Assembly: GCA_003009795.1 (NCBI GenBank)
Contig: PXPE01000001.1
Span: 508,739 to 572,738, forward strand
Reading direction: 5' to 3'
Length of the DNA: 64,000 nt
DNA from: Nanohaloarchaea archaeon SW_7_43_1
Lineage (GTDB): Archaea; Nanohalarchaeota; Nanosalinia; Nanosalinales; Nanosalinaceae
The notes below the pieces were generated by a model. That model saw nothing but the letters and a program-made list of their open reading frames with translations, was not told where the DNA came from and did not search any database. A program made the position numbers and the translations under genes. This document shows, piece by piece, positions 1 through 7,785 of this stretch. Every line of letters starts with the position of its first letter. Positions within the stretch are counted from its first letter, which is position 1.

Positions 1-187
1 TTTCACTGCTTTTGGTTTGGGAATAGGCTTTCCTTTACTGTTTTTCTCTCTTGCATCCTCTAGGTGGAGTGATAGAATTATTTCTGTGTTGAAAAGGTAT
101 GAAACGGAGATAAACAGGGTTTCGGGTCTGGTTATGCTGGCGGTCTCAGTTTACTATCTGGTATTTGTTTTCCAGATACTGGGATAG
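1..187 (+). CDS. CcdA/DsbD-type transmembrane protein, C-terminal fragment
   Basis: The window opens inside this gene; frame 2 is open from base 2 to the TAG at 185-187. The fragment is two hydrophobic helices joined by a basic stretch that ends in INRVSG, the pattern seen near the end of CcdA/DsbD membrane domains. These proteins pass electrons from cytoplasmic thioredoxin to the outer face of the membrane. The next genes are an exported MsrA, a thioredoxin-fold protein and a membrane-anchored MsrB, which fits a supply of reductant outside the cell. The catalytic cysteines lie outside the window, so the family call rests on the tail and on context. Confidence 0.6.
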   Translation, partial: FTAFGLGIGFPLLFFSLASSRWSDRIISVLKRYETEINRVSGLVMLAVSVYYLVFVFQILG

Positions 188-188
188 A

Positions 189-881
189 TCAGCTGATTGG
201 GCTTTTCTCCCAGACTCTTTCAACAAATCCTTTCCTGCCGGAAGCTTGTTCATAGGCCTTATACTGTAACGTGTTTTTTTCAGAATAGTTCTGGTGTTTG
301 CTCTCAGCTCTGTAAAACTCTGAAGCGTTCAAAACTTCTGTTACAATTTCTTCCTCAAACTTCCCGCTCTCGCTCAAGTTCTCTTTGGAAGCCTTTGCTA
401 AACTATACTGCTTGTCGTTATGCGTGTATATTGCTGTTGTATACTGGTATCCTCTATCTGAGAACTGTCCTCCTTCATCAGTTGGATTGATGCTTTTCCA
501 GTACATGTCAAGTAGTTCTTCGTAGGATATGACTGAAGGATAGTAATTCACTCTCACAGCCTCTCGGTGATCAGTATCTCCTATTAAAACCTGATCGTAT
601 GTTGCCGTAGATTCTTTTCCTCCTGTATAACCTGAAACTGCTGATTCAATACCTTTTTCATTCTCGTAGACGGCCTCGATACACCAGAAACATCCACCGG
701 CAAAAGTAGCTTCTACAGGTTCCTTGCTATCTAAATTTTCTCTCCATTCAGTATTTGCTTGACTGTCTTTTTGATCCTCTGTTTCAAGTACTTCTGATAT
801 ATTTACAGAAGAGTTGACCGTTGATCCAAGTGCTATTCCAAGTATCAGAATAAGAAATAATGAAATCAGCAGCTTACTCAT
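189..881 (-). CDS. msrA: Exported peptide-methionine (S)-S-oxide reductase MsrA
   Basis: MsrA reduces methionine-S-sulfoxide in proteins. Residues 4-22 form a hydrophobic signal or anchor and a linker of about 30 residues follows, so the enzyme should act outside the membrane. The active site GGCFWC gives nucleophile Cys64 with Cys67 close behind. Further MsrA landmarks are SGYTGG, TYDQV, the TDHREAV segment, NPTDEGGQFSDRG and the KHQNY segment near the C-terminus. It converges on the CcdA-like gene with one base between stops and lies upstream of, and divergent from, the thioredoxin-fold gene. A second MsrA at 18480 lacks a signal peptide, so the organism seems to have one copy on each side of the membrane. 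Confidence 0.95.
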   Translation of the reverse strand: MSKLLISLFLILILGIALGSTVNSSVNISEVLETEDQKDSQANTEWRENLDSKEPVEATFAGGCFWCIEAVYENEKGIESAVSGYTGGKESTATYDQVLIGDTDHREAVRVNYYPSVISYEELLDMYWKSINPTDEGGQFSDRGYQYTTAIYTHNDKQYSLAKASKENLSESGKFEEEIVTEVLNASEFYRAESKHQNYSEKNTLQYKAYEQASGRKGFVERVWEKSPIS

Positions 882-938
882 AGTATGACTCTGGTTTAAT
901 GACCTAAAACTTTATTGGCGCCAGAAATAAGTTTTATT

Positions 939-1274
939 ATGGATTTGAAAGCTGATACTATTCCTTTTCATGGAGCCAAGAGCGATTCCGAGATCGTGAT
1001 CGAGATATATGTAGTGACGGGAAAACACTCTTTTTTCAGTATTCCGGAAAGCTTCTGCAAAGAATGTAATATGTCTTATCATGCAGCAAAGGAGGCAGCA
1101 GATCATGTCGATGTGGAAGTGGATATAAGGGTTAAATCTTACTGGACACGTTTCTTGAGACCTTTACTGAAGGGCGGGTTTCATCCTCCTGTAATTATTG
1201 TAGACGACAAACTGTTTTCTCAGGGATATGATGTTCCTGAGGTAGAATCACTGGTTGATGAGATTGAAAACTAG
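939..1274 (+). CDS. Small thioredoxin/glutaredoxin-fold protein with CxxC
   Basis: A short protein of about 111 residues with a CKEC redox motif preceded by a beta strand and followed by a helix, and a downstream PPVIIVDD that supplies the cis-proline strand of the thioredoxin fold. The open frame extends to a TTG at 915, but the ATG at 939 is preferred because an A/T-rich TATA-like element sits about 25-30 bp before it, as for other leaderless genes here. No signal peptide is visible, so it is probably cytoplasmic. Its place between msrA and msrB suggests it recycles Msr enzymes or feeds the CcdA-like protein; that role is inferred. Confidence 0.7.
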   Translation: MDLKADTIPFHGAKSDSEIVIEIYVVTGKHSFFSIPESFCKECNMSYHAAKEAADHVDVEVDIRVKSYWTRFLRPLLKGGFHPPVIIVDDKLFSQGYDVPEVESLVDEIEN

Positions 1275-1912
1275 TTTTCAGATTCAAACATATCGCTGTA
1301 TTCTCCATAGCCTTTCTCCTCTAGTTTGTCAGCAGGGATAAACTCCAGTGCTGCACTGTTCATACAGTATCTAAGATTTGTAGGAGTATCTGGATGTTCG
1401 AAGAGATGCCCAAGATGGCTTCTGGCATGTTTACTTGCGATTTCAACTCTTACACCGAAAGGTCCAGGATCTTTCCTTTCAACGATATTTTTGGGTTCCA
1501 GAGGCTTGTAGAAGCTCGGCCAACCGGTACCACTATCGAACTTATGTTTGCTGGAGAATAGGGGTTCCCCACTAACTACATCAATATAGATGCCCGGTCT
1601 CTTCTCATCGTATAGCTCGTTTTTGAATGGTGGTTCTGTACCGTTTTGCTGAGTTACATGATATTCTCTCTTCGAGAGACTTTCTATCTCCTCATTGTAG
1701 TCGTTCTTAGCCCGGAAATCACTGTTATTAGAATTATTGCCTGGCTTTTCGTCGCTAAATCTTGTGTCTTCGAGATTGATATTTTGGGTTCCTGTCATCC
1801 ATGCTATTCCTGATCCCAGTTGTTGGTGGAATATTCCGATCGCTGTAACCGTAACTATGAAAACTAGGACTAGGACTATTTTATGATTGTGAAGAGCTTC
1901 TAAAATTTCCAT
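1271..1912 (-). CDS. msrB: Membrane-anchored peptide-methionine (R)-S-oxide reductase MsrB
   Basis: MsrB reduces the R epimer of methionine sulfoxide and so complements the exported MsrA. A hydrophobic segment at residues 11-28 anchors or exports it, and an acidic, Asn-rich linker follows up to about residue 85. The catalytic domain shows SGEPLFSS, KFDSGTGWPSF, SHLGH and RYCMNS with catalytic Cys183. The two zinc CxxC pairs of many MsrB proteins are absent: the first site reads GIYIDVVSG, as in the zinc-free subgroup. The 3' end overlaps the thioredoxin-fold gene by a few bases on the opposite strand. Together with its neighbours this forms a repair module for oxidised surface proteins. Confidence 0.94.
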   Translation of the reverse strand: MEILEALHNHKIVLVLVFIVTVTAIGIFHQQLGSGIAWMTGTQNINLEDTRFSDEKPGNNSNNSDFRAKNDYNEEIESLSKREYHVTQQNGTEPPFKNELYDEKRPGIYIDVVSGEPLFSSKHKFDSGTGWPSFYKPLEPKNIVERKDPGPFGVRVEIASKHARSHLGHLFEHPDTPTNLRYCMNSAALEFIPADKLEEKGYGEYSDMFESEN

Positions 1913-2002
1913 TTGTTAAAATTAATTCATATTTGATTCTGTTTAAGTCCACCGGATATTTTCGGGTCTACTATATTGTCTGCCACAGCTTCAACAATTA
2001 TA

Positions 2003-3292
2003 TTATAGACTTCTGACAAACTCCACAACTTTCTGGATGGTATCAAGAATCTTTCTCAAGACGCTGTTATCTGTCTCCATTTTTTCTATCACGCTATCTG
2101 ATTCTGTTTGATCTCCACTGTCGCCTGTGTTATCATCTTCATCTTCGTTATTAGCTCCCTGATTTGATTCTTCTCCTGAAATATACTCTCTAGCTGGTTC
2201 TATATCTATGTTTCCGTTTCCTTCGGCGTACTGATCTTCATCCAGGGAAAAAGCTGTCTCGGTCATTGCCTCGTAATATTCGCTGTTGCTTGTATCTTCC
2301 TCTTCCATTAGTACTGCTACAGCTCCTGCCATATAAGGCGCTGCCATGCTTGTACCTGATTTACTGGTGTAGTCATCTCTGGTCTGTGCCTCTGCTGCCA
2401 TAATGTTCTCACCCTGTGCAACCATATCCGGTTTTAATCTCCCATCATCAGTCGGTCCTCTACTTGAGAAATCTGATACGTCCTCTTTCATATGAGATGA
2501 TCCGACTGTAAAGGCTTTTTCCGCACAGCCAGGTGCAGTAATTGTTTGCCTGTCAGATCCTTCGTTTCCTGCCGCCACAACAACTGCTACGCCTTTCTCA
2601 GCGGCGTTGTCAACCGCTCTGCTGAGAGGATCGGTACCATCACATTCATCGACTTTCGCACCCAGGCTCAGCACCATTATATCTGAGTCTTCGGATGCTT
2701 CTTCCACACCCTTTATCACAACGCTCATATCGCCTCCACCGGTGTCGTCAAGCACCTTGTAGTTCCTCAAACGCGCCTCAGGCGCAACTCCTACATACTC
2801 GGAGTTGCCTTCGCCCGTACCTGCAACTATTGACCCGACATGGGTTCCGTGTCCATGGCGATCCTCAGGATCGTTTGAGCCATCCCTCATATCTCTGTTA
2901 CTTATTACTTGCTCTTCAAGATCGACGTGGTCATCATCAACCCCTGTATCCAGAATCGCTACGGTACCTGAACCCCCGTAATTTTCCCTGTCGCTGTCAT
3001 CGCCGTCTCCATCCATAACCGGGAGGAAAACCGGTATATCAGGCTGAACAGATTCCACAGAATCTAAAGACTCCATATTGCTGGCAGTTGTTGGACCTGT
3101 CCTGATCGCCTTGCCGTCAATAATCGTATAATCGAAGACTGTCTCGTATTCAAACTGGTTGAGTACGGATTCGTCAAACTCTGAGCTATCGTACGTAACA
3201 ATATAGGTTTCTGTATCCCCAGAACCTGTCAGCTGTGCTGTTCCTGCCGATACAAGCATTAAAAATGCTAGAAATATTGCGGCCTTTTCCAT
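2003..3292 (-). CDS. Exported subtilisin-like serine protease (halolysin type)
   Basis: This is an S8 family protease. Residues 1-20 are a Sec signal peptide, 25-90 resemble an I9 propeptide, and the catalytic domain follows. The triad is visible as Asp115 in AILDTG, His148 in HGHGTHV and Ser315 in SGTSMAAP, with the oxyanion Asn243 in AAGNEG. After about residue 370 comes a very acidic Asp/Glu/Asn/Ser linker and then a basic amphipathic C-terminal helix of about 25 residues that may hold the enzyme at the cell surface. The high acidic content fits a salt-adapted extracellular enzyme. It is transcribed alone, divergent from the phosphoesterase gene. Confidence 0.93.
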   Translation of the reverse strand: MEKAAIFLAFLMLVSAGTAQLTGSGDTETYIVTYDSSEFDESVLNQFEYETVFDYTIIDGKAIRTGPTTASNMESLDSVESVQPDIPVFLPVMDGDGDDSDRENYGGSGTVAILDTGVDDDHVDLEEQVISNRDMRDGSNDPEDRHGHGTHVGSIVAGTGEGNSEYVGVAPEARLRNYKVLDDTGGGDMSVVIKGVEEASEDSDIMVLSLGAKVDECDGTDPLSRAVDNAAEKGVAVVVAAGNEGSDRQTITAPGCAEKAFTVGSSHMKEDVSDFSSRGPTDDGRLKPDMVAQGENIMAAEAQTRDDYTSKSGTSMAAPYMAGAVAVLMEEEDTSNSEYYEAMTETAFSLDEDQYAEGNGNIDIEPAREYISGEESNQGANNEDEDDNTGDSGDQTESDSVIEKMETDNSVLRKILDTIQKVVEFVRSL

Positions 3293-3424
3293 AATTCATA
3301 ATTAGAAGACCGAATTTCAAAAAGGTAACATATGTTGAAGAAGTTCCGGACTCGAGATGCCGGAGCGCTTTCAGGATTAAGTCCGGAGAGGAGCTTTTAA
3401 GACTTCCAATACAAACCTAGTCTT

Positions 3425-4054
3425 ATGAGTCTCAAGATGCTGGTAACAAGTGACTTTCACCAGAAGGAGGACCTTCTTGAAGCAACTGTTGAGGAGATCG
3501 AAAACGGTGATTATGATCTTTACGTTAACTTGGGAGACTATATGAGTGAGGATTATGCTGAAGAGCTTTTTGACAGGATAGATATTCCTGCTCTAGGATG
3601 TACGGGCAACCGGGACATGATGTTCAGCGACAAGTTCCTGGACGGGGAAGTACCGGTTTACAACTTCTTGGAGGCGGATATAGATGAAGAATACCTGATG
3701 ATATTGATTGGCGGAGACTTCCCTGATAATGTTAAACAGAGAGTCTCCGATCTGATCGAAGAACATGGAGACCCTTCAAAAGTTATTATTGGATCTCATT
3801 ATCCCCCACATAAGATTGGTGATAGGATTCACTCCGGTAGAAGGATAGGATTTGAACAGTTCAGAGAACTGATTATAAAGGAGAAACCCGGCATCTGGAT
3901 GAACGGCCACGTACATGAGGACTTTGGCGAAAGAGAGCTTCTCGGAGTGCCGGTACTTAATGCAGCAGCCGAGGAAACGGGCAAAGGATTCTCTGTAACA
4001 ATTGGAGATGAGGGCGGTGTAGAAGAGACAGAGATAGTTGATCTTATCAAGTAA
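3425..4054 (+). CDS. Calcineurin-like metallophosphoesterase (YfcE/MJ0936 type)
   Basis: A cytoplasmic phosphodiesterase of about 209 residues. The metal-binding blocks occur in order: SDFHQ (D-x-H), LGDYM (GD), GNRDM (the GNHD block with Arg for His), GSHYPPH and GHVHED. Length and motif order match the compact archaeal MJ0936-like phosphodiesterases; the natural substrate is unknown. A TATA-like CTTTTAAG lies about 30 bp before the ATG, and an Lrp-type regulator follows 44 bases downstream on the same strand. Confidence 0.85.
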   Translation: MSLKMLVTSDFHQKEDLLEATVEEIENGDYDLYVNLGDYMSEDYAEELFDRIDIPALGCTGNRDMMFSDKFLDGEVPVYNFLEADIDEEYLMILIGGDFPDNVKQRVSDLIEEHGDPSKVIIGSHYPPHKIGDRIHSGRRIGFEQFRELIIKEKPGIWMNGHVHEDFGERELLGVPVLNAAAEETGKGFSVTIGDEGGVEETEIVDLIK

Positions 4055-4098
4055 AAAACCCGGAAATGTTTAACTTCTAAGGTTAAAGTCTGTTTTGT

Positions 4099-4503
4099 AT
4101 GGACGAGACAGATCGCAAAATACTTGATAATTTGAAGAAAGACGGCCGAAGATCATTCACCGATATAGCTGATGAGTTGGATGTGTCGGAGGGAACTGTC
4201 AGGAGAAGGGTACAGGAGATGAAGGATAGAGATGTTATAGAAAGATTTACAGTTGAACCAGGCTCAAGCGGTGCAAAAGCCATAGTGATGATAAAACTTT
4301 CAACTGAATCCGGTATTGATGATGTCATCCAGCAGTTTTCGGGAAATATGGAGATAAATGAGGTGACGGGAGAATATGAGCTTATATTGGAGTTTGAAAG
4401 ACAAGACAACGAGAGTATCAACAATGTTCTTGATAGTATCAGAGGAATTGAAGCAGTAGAGGAAACAAAGACTTACACCGTGTTGAAGCAGAGAAAACTA
4501 TAG
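4099..4503 (+). CDS. Lrp/AsnC family transcriptional regulator
   Basis: The N-terminal 50 residues form the AsnC winged helix: DETDRKILDNLKKDGR, then a recognition helix in DVSEGTVRRRVQEM. Residues 65-134 form the RAM ligand-binding domain, with a segment of the VTGEYELILEFE type followed by a regular helix and a last strand. At 134 residues the length is normal for the family. These regulators respond to amino acids or other small effectors; no effector can be read here. Next downstream, on the opposite strand, is an operon that ends with a DapA-family aldolase and a small protein, which makes amino acid control an option but not a demonstrated one. Confidence 0.9.
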   Translation: MDETDRKILDNLKKDGRRSFTDIADELDVSEGTVRRRVQEMKDRDVIERFTVEPGSSGAKAIVMIKLSTESGIDDVIQQFSGNMEINEVTGEYELILEFERQDNESINNVLDSIRGIEAVEETKTYTVLKQRKL

Positions 4504-4561
4504 TAACTGTTCCCTCTCAGTCAGTGCTTGGTATATCTCGCTCATAAGCATTTTTCTCACC

Positions 4562-4915
4562 TCAGTCCAGTGCAGCCTTTACCTGGTTCAATGGTTCGGT
4601 GGTTTCACGGTTCCCTATCATATCAGCTATTTGTTCAGAGTATCTCTCAAATAGATCGTTATAACTCTCTCTTACTTCATCAGTATTCATATCCTCTTCT
4701 ATGTAGAAGCTGTTCTCCCATCCAGATCTAAGTCTTTTGCGAGAAATATTATCGTACTCCCATTCATCGAAACTTTCACCTACAAAGACCTCAAGATAAT
4801 CTTCCTCATTCTTGATTCTGGCAGGATAGACTTCTTCTCCTTCTTCCAGATCAAAGTTGAGGTATTCTTCTCCTTCCTGGATAGTTCTACTTACGAGTTC
4901 GGTTTCAAATCTCAT
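4562..4915 (-). CDS. Acidic hypothetical protein, last gene of the aldolase operon
   Basis: A 117-residue acidic protein that I do not recognise. It is predicted to be soluble, with short strands in the first 60 residues (repeated Tyr, Phe, Val between Glu runs) and helices after residue 75. No Cys, no signal peptide and no clear catalytic motif are visible. The start lies three bases after the stop of the DapA-family gene, so the two are very likely co-transcribed and translationally linked. The close coupling is the only hint to function. Confidence 0.7.
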   Translation of the reverse strand: MRFETELVSRTIQEGEEYLNFDLEEGEEVYPARIKNEEDYLEVFVGESFDEWEYDNISRKRLRSGWENSFYIEEDMNTDEVRESYNDLFERYSEQIADMIGNRETTEPLNQVKAALD

Positions 4916-4918
4916 TTT

Positions 4919-5869
4919 TTAGTTTAGTTCAAACTCCTTCAGAGCCTCTTCGATTTCTGTCTGATTTTGATGGAGTTCACCGGTAACATCTCTTTCATTT
5001 TCCAGCGGCTGGTGGTTATTGGGCGGTCTTGGCGTCCCAAAGTCGAACCCCATCTGGTTTAATGCATAGTGAACTCCGACAGGATTCACTTCTCCATCCT
5101 GAAACATGGCATTGTGGAGCGGTTCAAATTCCTCGTTAAGCTCTTGTGCTCTATCTGTATCTTCTTCCAATAATCCTGTTTCCCACACCTCCATCGATCT
5201 TTCAGGTGCAATATTTCCGGTTACTGAGATGGCTCCTGATCCGCCTACATTATAGACCAAGTCGTTTCTCGGATCGTCTCCTGACAGTAGATAGAAATCT
5301 TCTCTGTCCCTGAATCTTTCACCAAGCTCCCTTATCTGGTCAGGCATGTTGGATGCCTCTTTCATACCGATAACTCCAGGTATCTCCGAGATCCGTTCCT
5401 GTGTCTCAGGCACAAGGTTTCTCCCTGTTCTACTTGGAACATTGTATGCTATTATGGGTTCTTCAACTTCCTCTGCCACTAGTTCATAGTGCTGTATGTT
5501 TCCTCTCTGCGCTGGCTTGTTTTGATAAGGTGAGATCATGAGATGGGCGTCGATATCTGCGTTTTCCTCAATTCGCTGCGCCAGATCGATAGTCTCGTAT
5601 GTGCTGTTTGTTCCACTACCTGCTATTACATCTAGTCCTAGATCATCCGCCATTCTGGCTACTTCAGTCACATAATCTATATGTTCGTCGTGGAAAAGAG
5701 TGGCAGCATGACCTGTGCATCCTGCAGGAACTACTCCTGGAATACCGTTCTCTGCAAGATATTCCAGGTGCTCTCTGGATGCCTCGTAGTTGATTTCATC
5801 CTCCTCATTCATTGGAGTCGGTAATGCAGGAAAGACACCTTCCGGTTCAAAATCATACTCTTCCGTCAT
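4919..5869 (-). CDS. DapA/NAL-family class I aldolase
   Basis: A (beta/alpha)8 lyase of the dihydrodipicolinate synthase / N-acetylneuraminate lyase superfamily. The substrate-loop motif is AGCTGHA (GTTGE-like), the conserved tyrosine is in YNVPSRTG and the Schiff-base lysine in GMKEAS; GSGAISVTG matches the late family motif. At 316 residues it is slightly longer than a normal DapA. It could make dihydrodipicolinate or cleave a 2-keto-3-deoxy sugar acid. No dapB, lysA partner or sugar dehydratase lies beside it, so the lysine route is not supported by context and the substrate remains open. The start overlaps the preceding gene by 17 bases. Confidence 0.85.
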   Translation of the reverse strand: MTEEYDFEPEGVFPALPTPMNEEDEINYEASREHLEYLAENGIPGVVPAGCTGHAATLFHDEHIDYVTEVARMADDLGLDVIAGSGTNSTYETIDLAQRIEENADIDAHLMISPYQNKPAQRGNIQHYELVAEEVEEPIIAYNVPSRTGRNLVPETQERISEIPGVIGMKEASNMPDQIRELGERFRDREDFYLLSGDDPRNDLVYNVGGSGAISVTGNIAPERSMEVWETGLLEEDTDRAQELNEEFEPLHNAMFQDGEVNPVGVHYALNQMGFDFGTPRPPNNHQPLENERDVTGELHQNQTEIEEALKEFELN

Positions 5870-6230
5870 ATCCGGTGGTTTCCTCCGTAGCGTATGCGAG
5901 GTTCAGATCTGCATTTGATATTATTTCTTCAACTCTGGAGTCGAATTCATCTCTACTCAGGTCCTGTTCGATACTTCCAACGTAAACTGTATCTTCGGAA
6001 GATGCTCTTATCCGGATGCTTTTGCCGGTTTCAGTCACGTTTAGATCGTATTCTTCTCCCTCGTATGTTGCAGTTCCTTTAGCTTGAAGGCTTGAATGAC
6101 CTACAGTTTGCCTTTCATCCAGGTTTATGTTTTCGAGATAACTTTCTTCTGGTTCTAGTAATTCGCTCACATATTGCCATTTACGGGAAAAACTTATAAT
6201 GATTACGAATATCTTTGGTATCAGATTCAT
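5853..6230 (-). CDS. Hypothetical protein heading the aldolase operon
   Basis: An unrecognised acidic protein. The longest frame starts with ATG at 6230 and gives 125 residues with a short hydrophobic stretch at residues 4-14. A GTG at 6170 would give a 105-residue soluble protein starting VSELLEPEE and may be the true start. The body is predicted to be beta-rich followed by a C-terminal helix. Its stop lies inside the start of the DapA-family gene, so translation is coupled. A 13-base palindrome (6235-6247) sits just upstream of the longer start and could be an operator. Confidence 0.6.
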   Translation of the reverse strand: MNLIPKIFVIIISFSRKWQYVSELLEPEESYLENINLDERQTVGHSSLQAKGTATYEGEEYDLNVTETGKSIRIRASSEDTVYVGSIEQDLSRDEFDSRVEEIISNADLNLAYATEETTGYDGRV

Positions 6231-6234
6231 TTTC

Positions 6235-6247
6235 TACGAATTTCGTA
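6235..6247. promoter_or_regulatory. Palindrome before the aldolase operon
   Basis: TACGAA-T-TTCGTA is a perfect inverted repeat with a one-base centre, five bases upstream of the ATG at 6230. A site this close to the start could bind a repressor, for instance the nearby Lrp-type regulator. No binding data can be read from sequence, so this is a candidate only. Confidence 0.3.
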
Positions 6248-6326
6248 AATAACGATGGGTCGGTCAGTGAAAGCCAGTCAATAATTCAATTAAAAGAGTT
6301 TGTCTAAAATTTTGAGACATAAAAAT

Positions 6327-6400
6327 GGGCTCTTAGTTCAGCTTGGCAGAACGTCTCCTTGGCAGGGAGAAGGCCCAGGGTTCAAATCCCTGAGAGTCCA
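6327..6400 (+). tRNA. tRNA-Ala (anticodon GGC)
   Basis: A complete 74-base cloverleaf without intron: acceptor GGGCTCT/AGAGTCC, D stem GTTC/GAAC, anticodon stem TCTCC/GGAGA with loop TTGGCAG (anticodon GGC, reading GCC/GCU), a five-base variable loop and T arm CAGGG-TTCAAAT-CCCTG. The G3-U70 pair, the main alanine identity element, is present and the discriminator is A. The CCA end is not encoded. An A/T-rich promoter region precedes it. It borders a decayed stretch and the PolB gene set, as is common for integration targets, but I found no second copy of its 3' end. Confidence 0.97.
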
Positions 6401-6839
6401 TAAATTCTCTATAACGAAGTCCAATCTTCACGGCAAAAATTGTTCTGAAATCCAGAGACAGTATCCTACGACGTATGATGGAATCTGGAAACTTGATAAT
6501 TGATGCAAGGGTCTTGACCGCTGATTACATGTCCAACAGAATGGTCAATAGGGATAGCGGAAGCAGGAAATAGCCTGTAAATAACAACCTGTTTGGGAAT
6601 ATGAGCATCCTAACTATGCAGACTTATCAAGGACGACTGTAAGAAAAGCTATGGTATCGGAATAAGTGGAACAAGATGCGGGAACGTTTGAGATAGCTGA
6701 AAAAGTCTCTTTCAAGGATTCAAAGACCGGATTCCTCGATAGCGGAATAAACGGAAGCCCGCCCCGATAACCCTGTTTAAGAGTTACGGATCATACTGCG
6801 GTAGAGGGGAGAAACAATTCTACAACAAGAAGATGTAAT
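6401..6839. other. Gene-poor stretch with short decayed reading frames
   Basis: About 440 bases between tRNA-Ala and the RadA-like gene hold no intact gene. On the plus strand short protein-like pieces appear in different frames: one ends ...SYCGRGEKQFYNKKM before a TAA at about 6837, another runs 6682-6770 and ends GINGSPPR. They read like parts of a broken gene, but the family cannot be named. No perfect copy of the tRNA 3' end was seen. Confidence 0.35.
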
Positions 6840-6924
6840 TCAGGACACAGAGAAACAAACGTCTAAAATCAAGAAAGAAGTAATTATCCAGAGCCAGCCA
6901 CAGCTACACAAGGGAATCAACCTG

Positions 6925-7506
6925 TTGCAGAAACCAGAAAAACTACCTGTATTCCAAAGCCTTATCGCTTTCGAACTAGAAAAAGAAAACACCTCAGCAA
7001 TCTGGATAGACAGCAAAAACGAATCATCAACATATGCCCTACAAAGCTGCGGAAGTCCTAAGATACTGGAGAAAGTCCATATCGGAAGAGCATTCACACC
7101 ATTCCAGCATCACCGCCTTGTAAACCAGTTAGAGGACTTCATAAACGAAAACACTGAACTCCTGGTCCTACCAAACATCGACTTTCACTATCTTGATGGA
7201 CAAGTCAAGAAATGGGAAGCCGAAGAACTCTTCCAAGAAACTTGGGAGAAGATACTGAAGCTTCAAGAAGAAAATGACCTCAAAGTTCTGGTATCTCTAT
7301 CAAGCAAAAACTCTGGACTAAGCTACGCCGTAATCTGTGACTCCCAAAACAAGATTAAAGTAGAAGCTACCGAACAAGGATGGAAATACGACTCCGAAAA
7401 CTTCGAACAGTATACCTACCAAGACGGCAGGGAAGTCCAGACCACTATACCTTACTGGATACAGAAAACCTCTGAAAAATCCAAGATCTCAGCGGAGGCA
7501 GTGTAA
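6925..7506 (+). CDS. RadA/RecA-like ATPase paralogue lacking a P-loop
   Basis: The protein aligns by eye with the central part of RadA/Rad55: AIWIDSKNESSTYAL matches the strand after Walker A (VIYIDTE...), HIGRAFTPFQHHRLVNQLE matches the helix before Walker B, and ELLVLPNIDFHYLDG sits at Walker B. No GxxxxGK[ST] precedes these, so ATP binding is probably lost. The first usable start is TTG at 6925; the frame stays open back to a stop at 6802-6804 without ATG or GTG. Three bases separate it from the next small gene and the PolB gene follows, so a stable complex is likely. This order resembles the PolB2 operons proposed as an archaeal mutasome. Confidence 0.6.
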   Translation: MQKPEKLPVFQSLIAFELEKENTSAIWIDSKNESSTYALQSCGSPKILEKVHIGRAFTPFQHHRLVNQLEDFINENTELLVLPNIDFHYLDGQVKKWEAEELFQETWEKILKLQEENDLKVLVSLSSKNSGLSYAVICDSQNKIKVEATEQGWKYDSENFEQYTYQDGREVQTTIPYWIQKTSEKSKISAEAV

Positions 7507-7509
7507 AAA

Positions 7510-7785
7510 ATGGGGAGAACAAATGCAACCTACCGAAACCATCTCGATAACTTCATCGACAAATTCAAGCCGTTCAGAAAAGGACTGAGACAGGAAAATA
7601 AACAACATCTTGAGTCTCTGTGGGAGAAAGCACACAGCCACGCACAGGCAGCAGCATACATGAACTCAGCAAATCCCGGGATGCCGGCTATCATCTCTAT
7701 ACTTCTCGGCATCCAAAAAGAGACACAAGAACACAAAGAAGAAATCGAAAACCTGGAACAACGCATAGAAGAACTTGAAAGCTGA
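7510..7785 (+). CDS. Small helical protein between RadA-like and PolB genes
   Basis: 91 residues, predicted all helical. The first half is basic (NFIDKFKPFRKGLR); the middle contains a small-residue segment AAAYMNSANPGMPA; the last 25 residues form a Glu-rich coiled coil (IENLEQRIEELES). The next start lies directly at its stop (TGATG), so translation with PolB is coupled. I do not know the family. A basic face plus a coiled coil would suit a DNA-binding or bridging subunit for the polymerase. Confidence 0.75.
   Translation: MGRTNATYRNHLDNFIDKFKPFRKGLRQENKQHLESLWEKAHSHAQAAAYMNSANPGMPAIISILLGIQKETQEHKEEIENLEQRIEELES

Noticed and set aside
6370-6400. Attachment-site duplication of the tRNA-Ala 3' end
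   Set aside because: No second copy of the T arm and acceptor sequence was found in the following sequence to about 10 kb.
6300-6503. 67-codon frame covering tRNA-Ala
   Set aside because: It is read through a complete tRNA gene.
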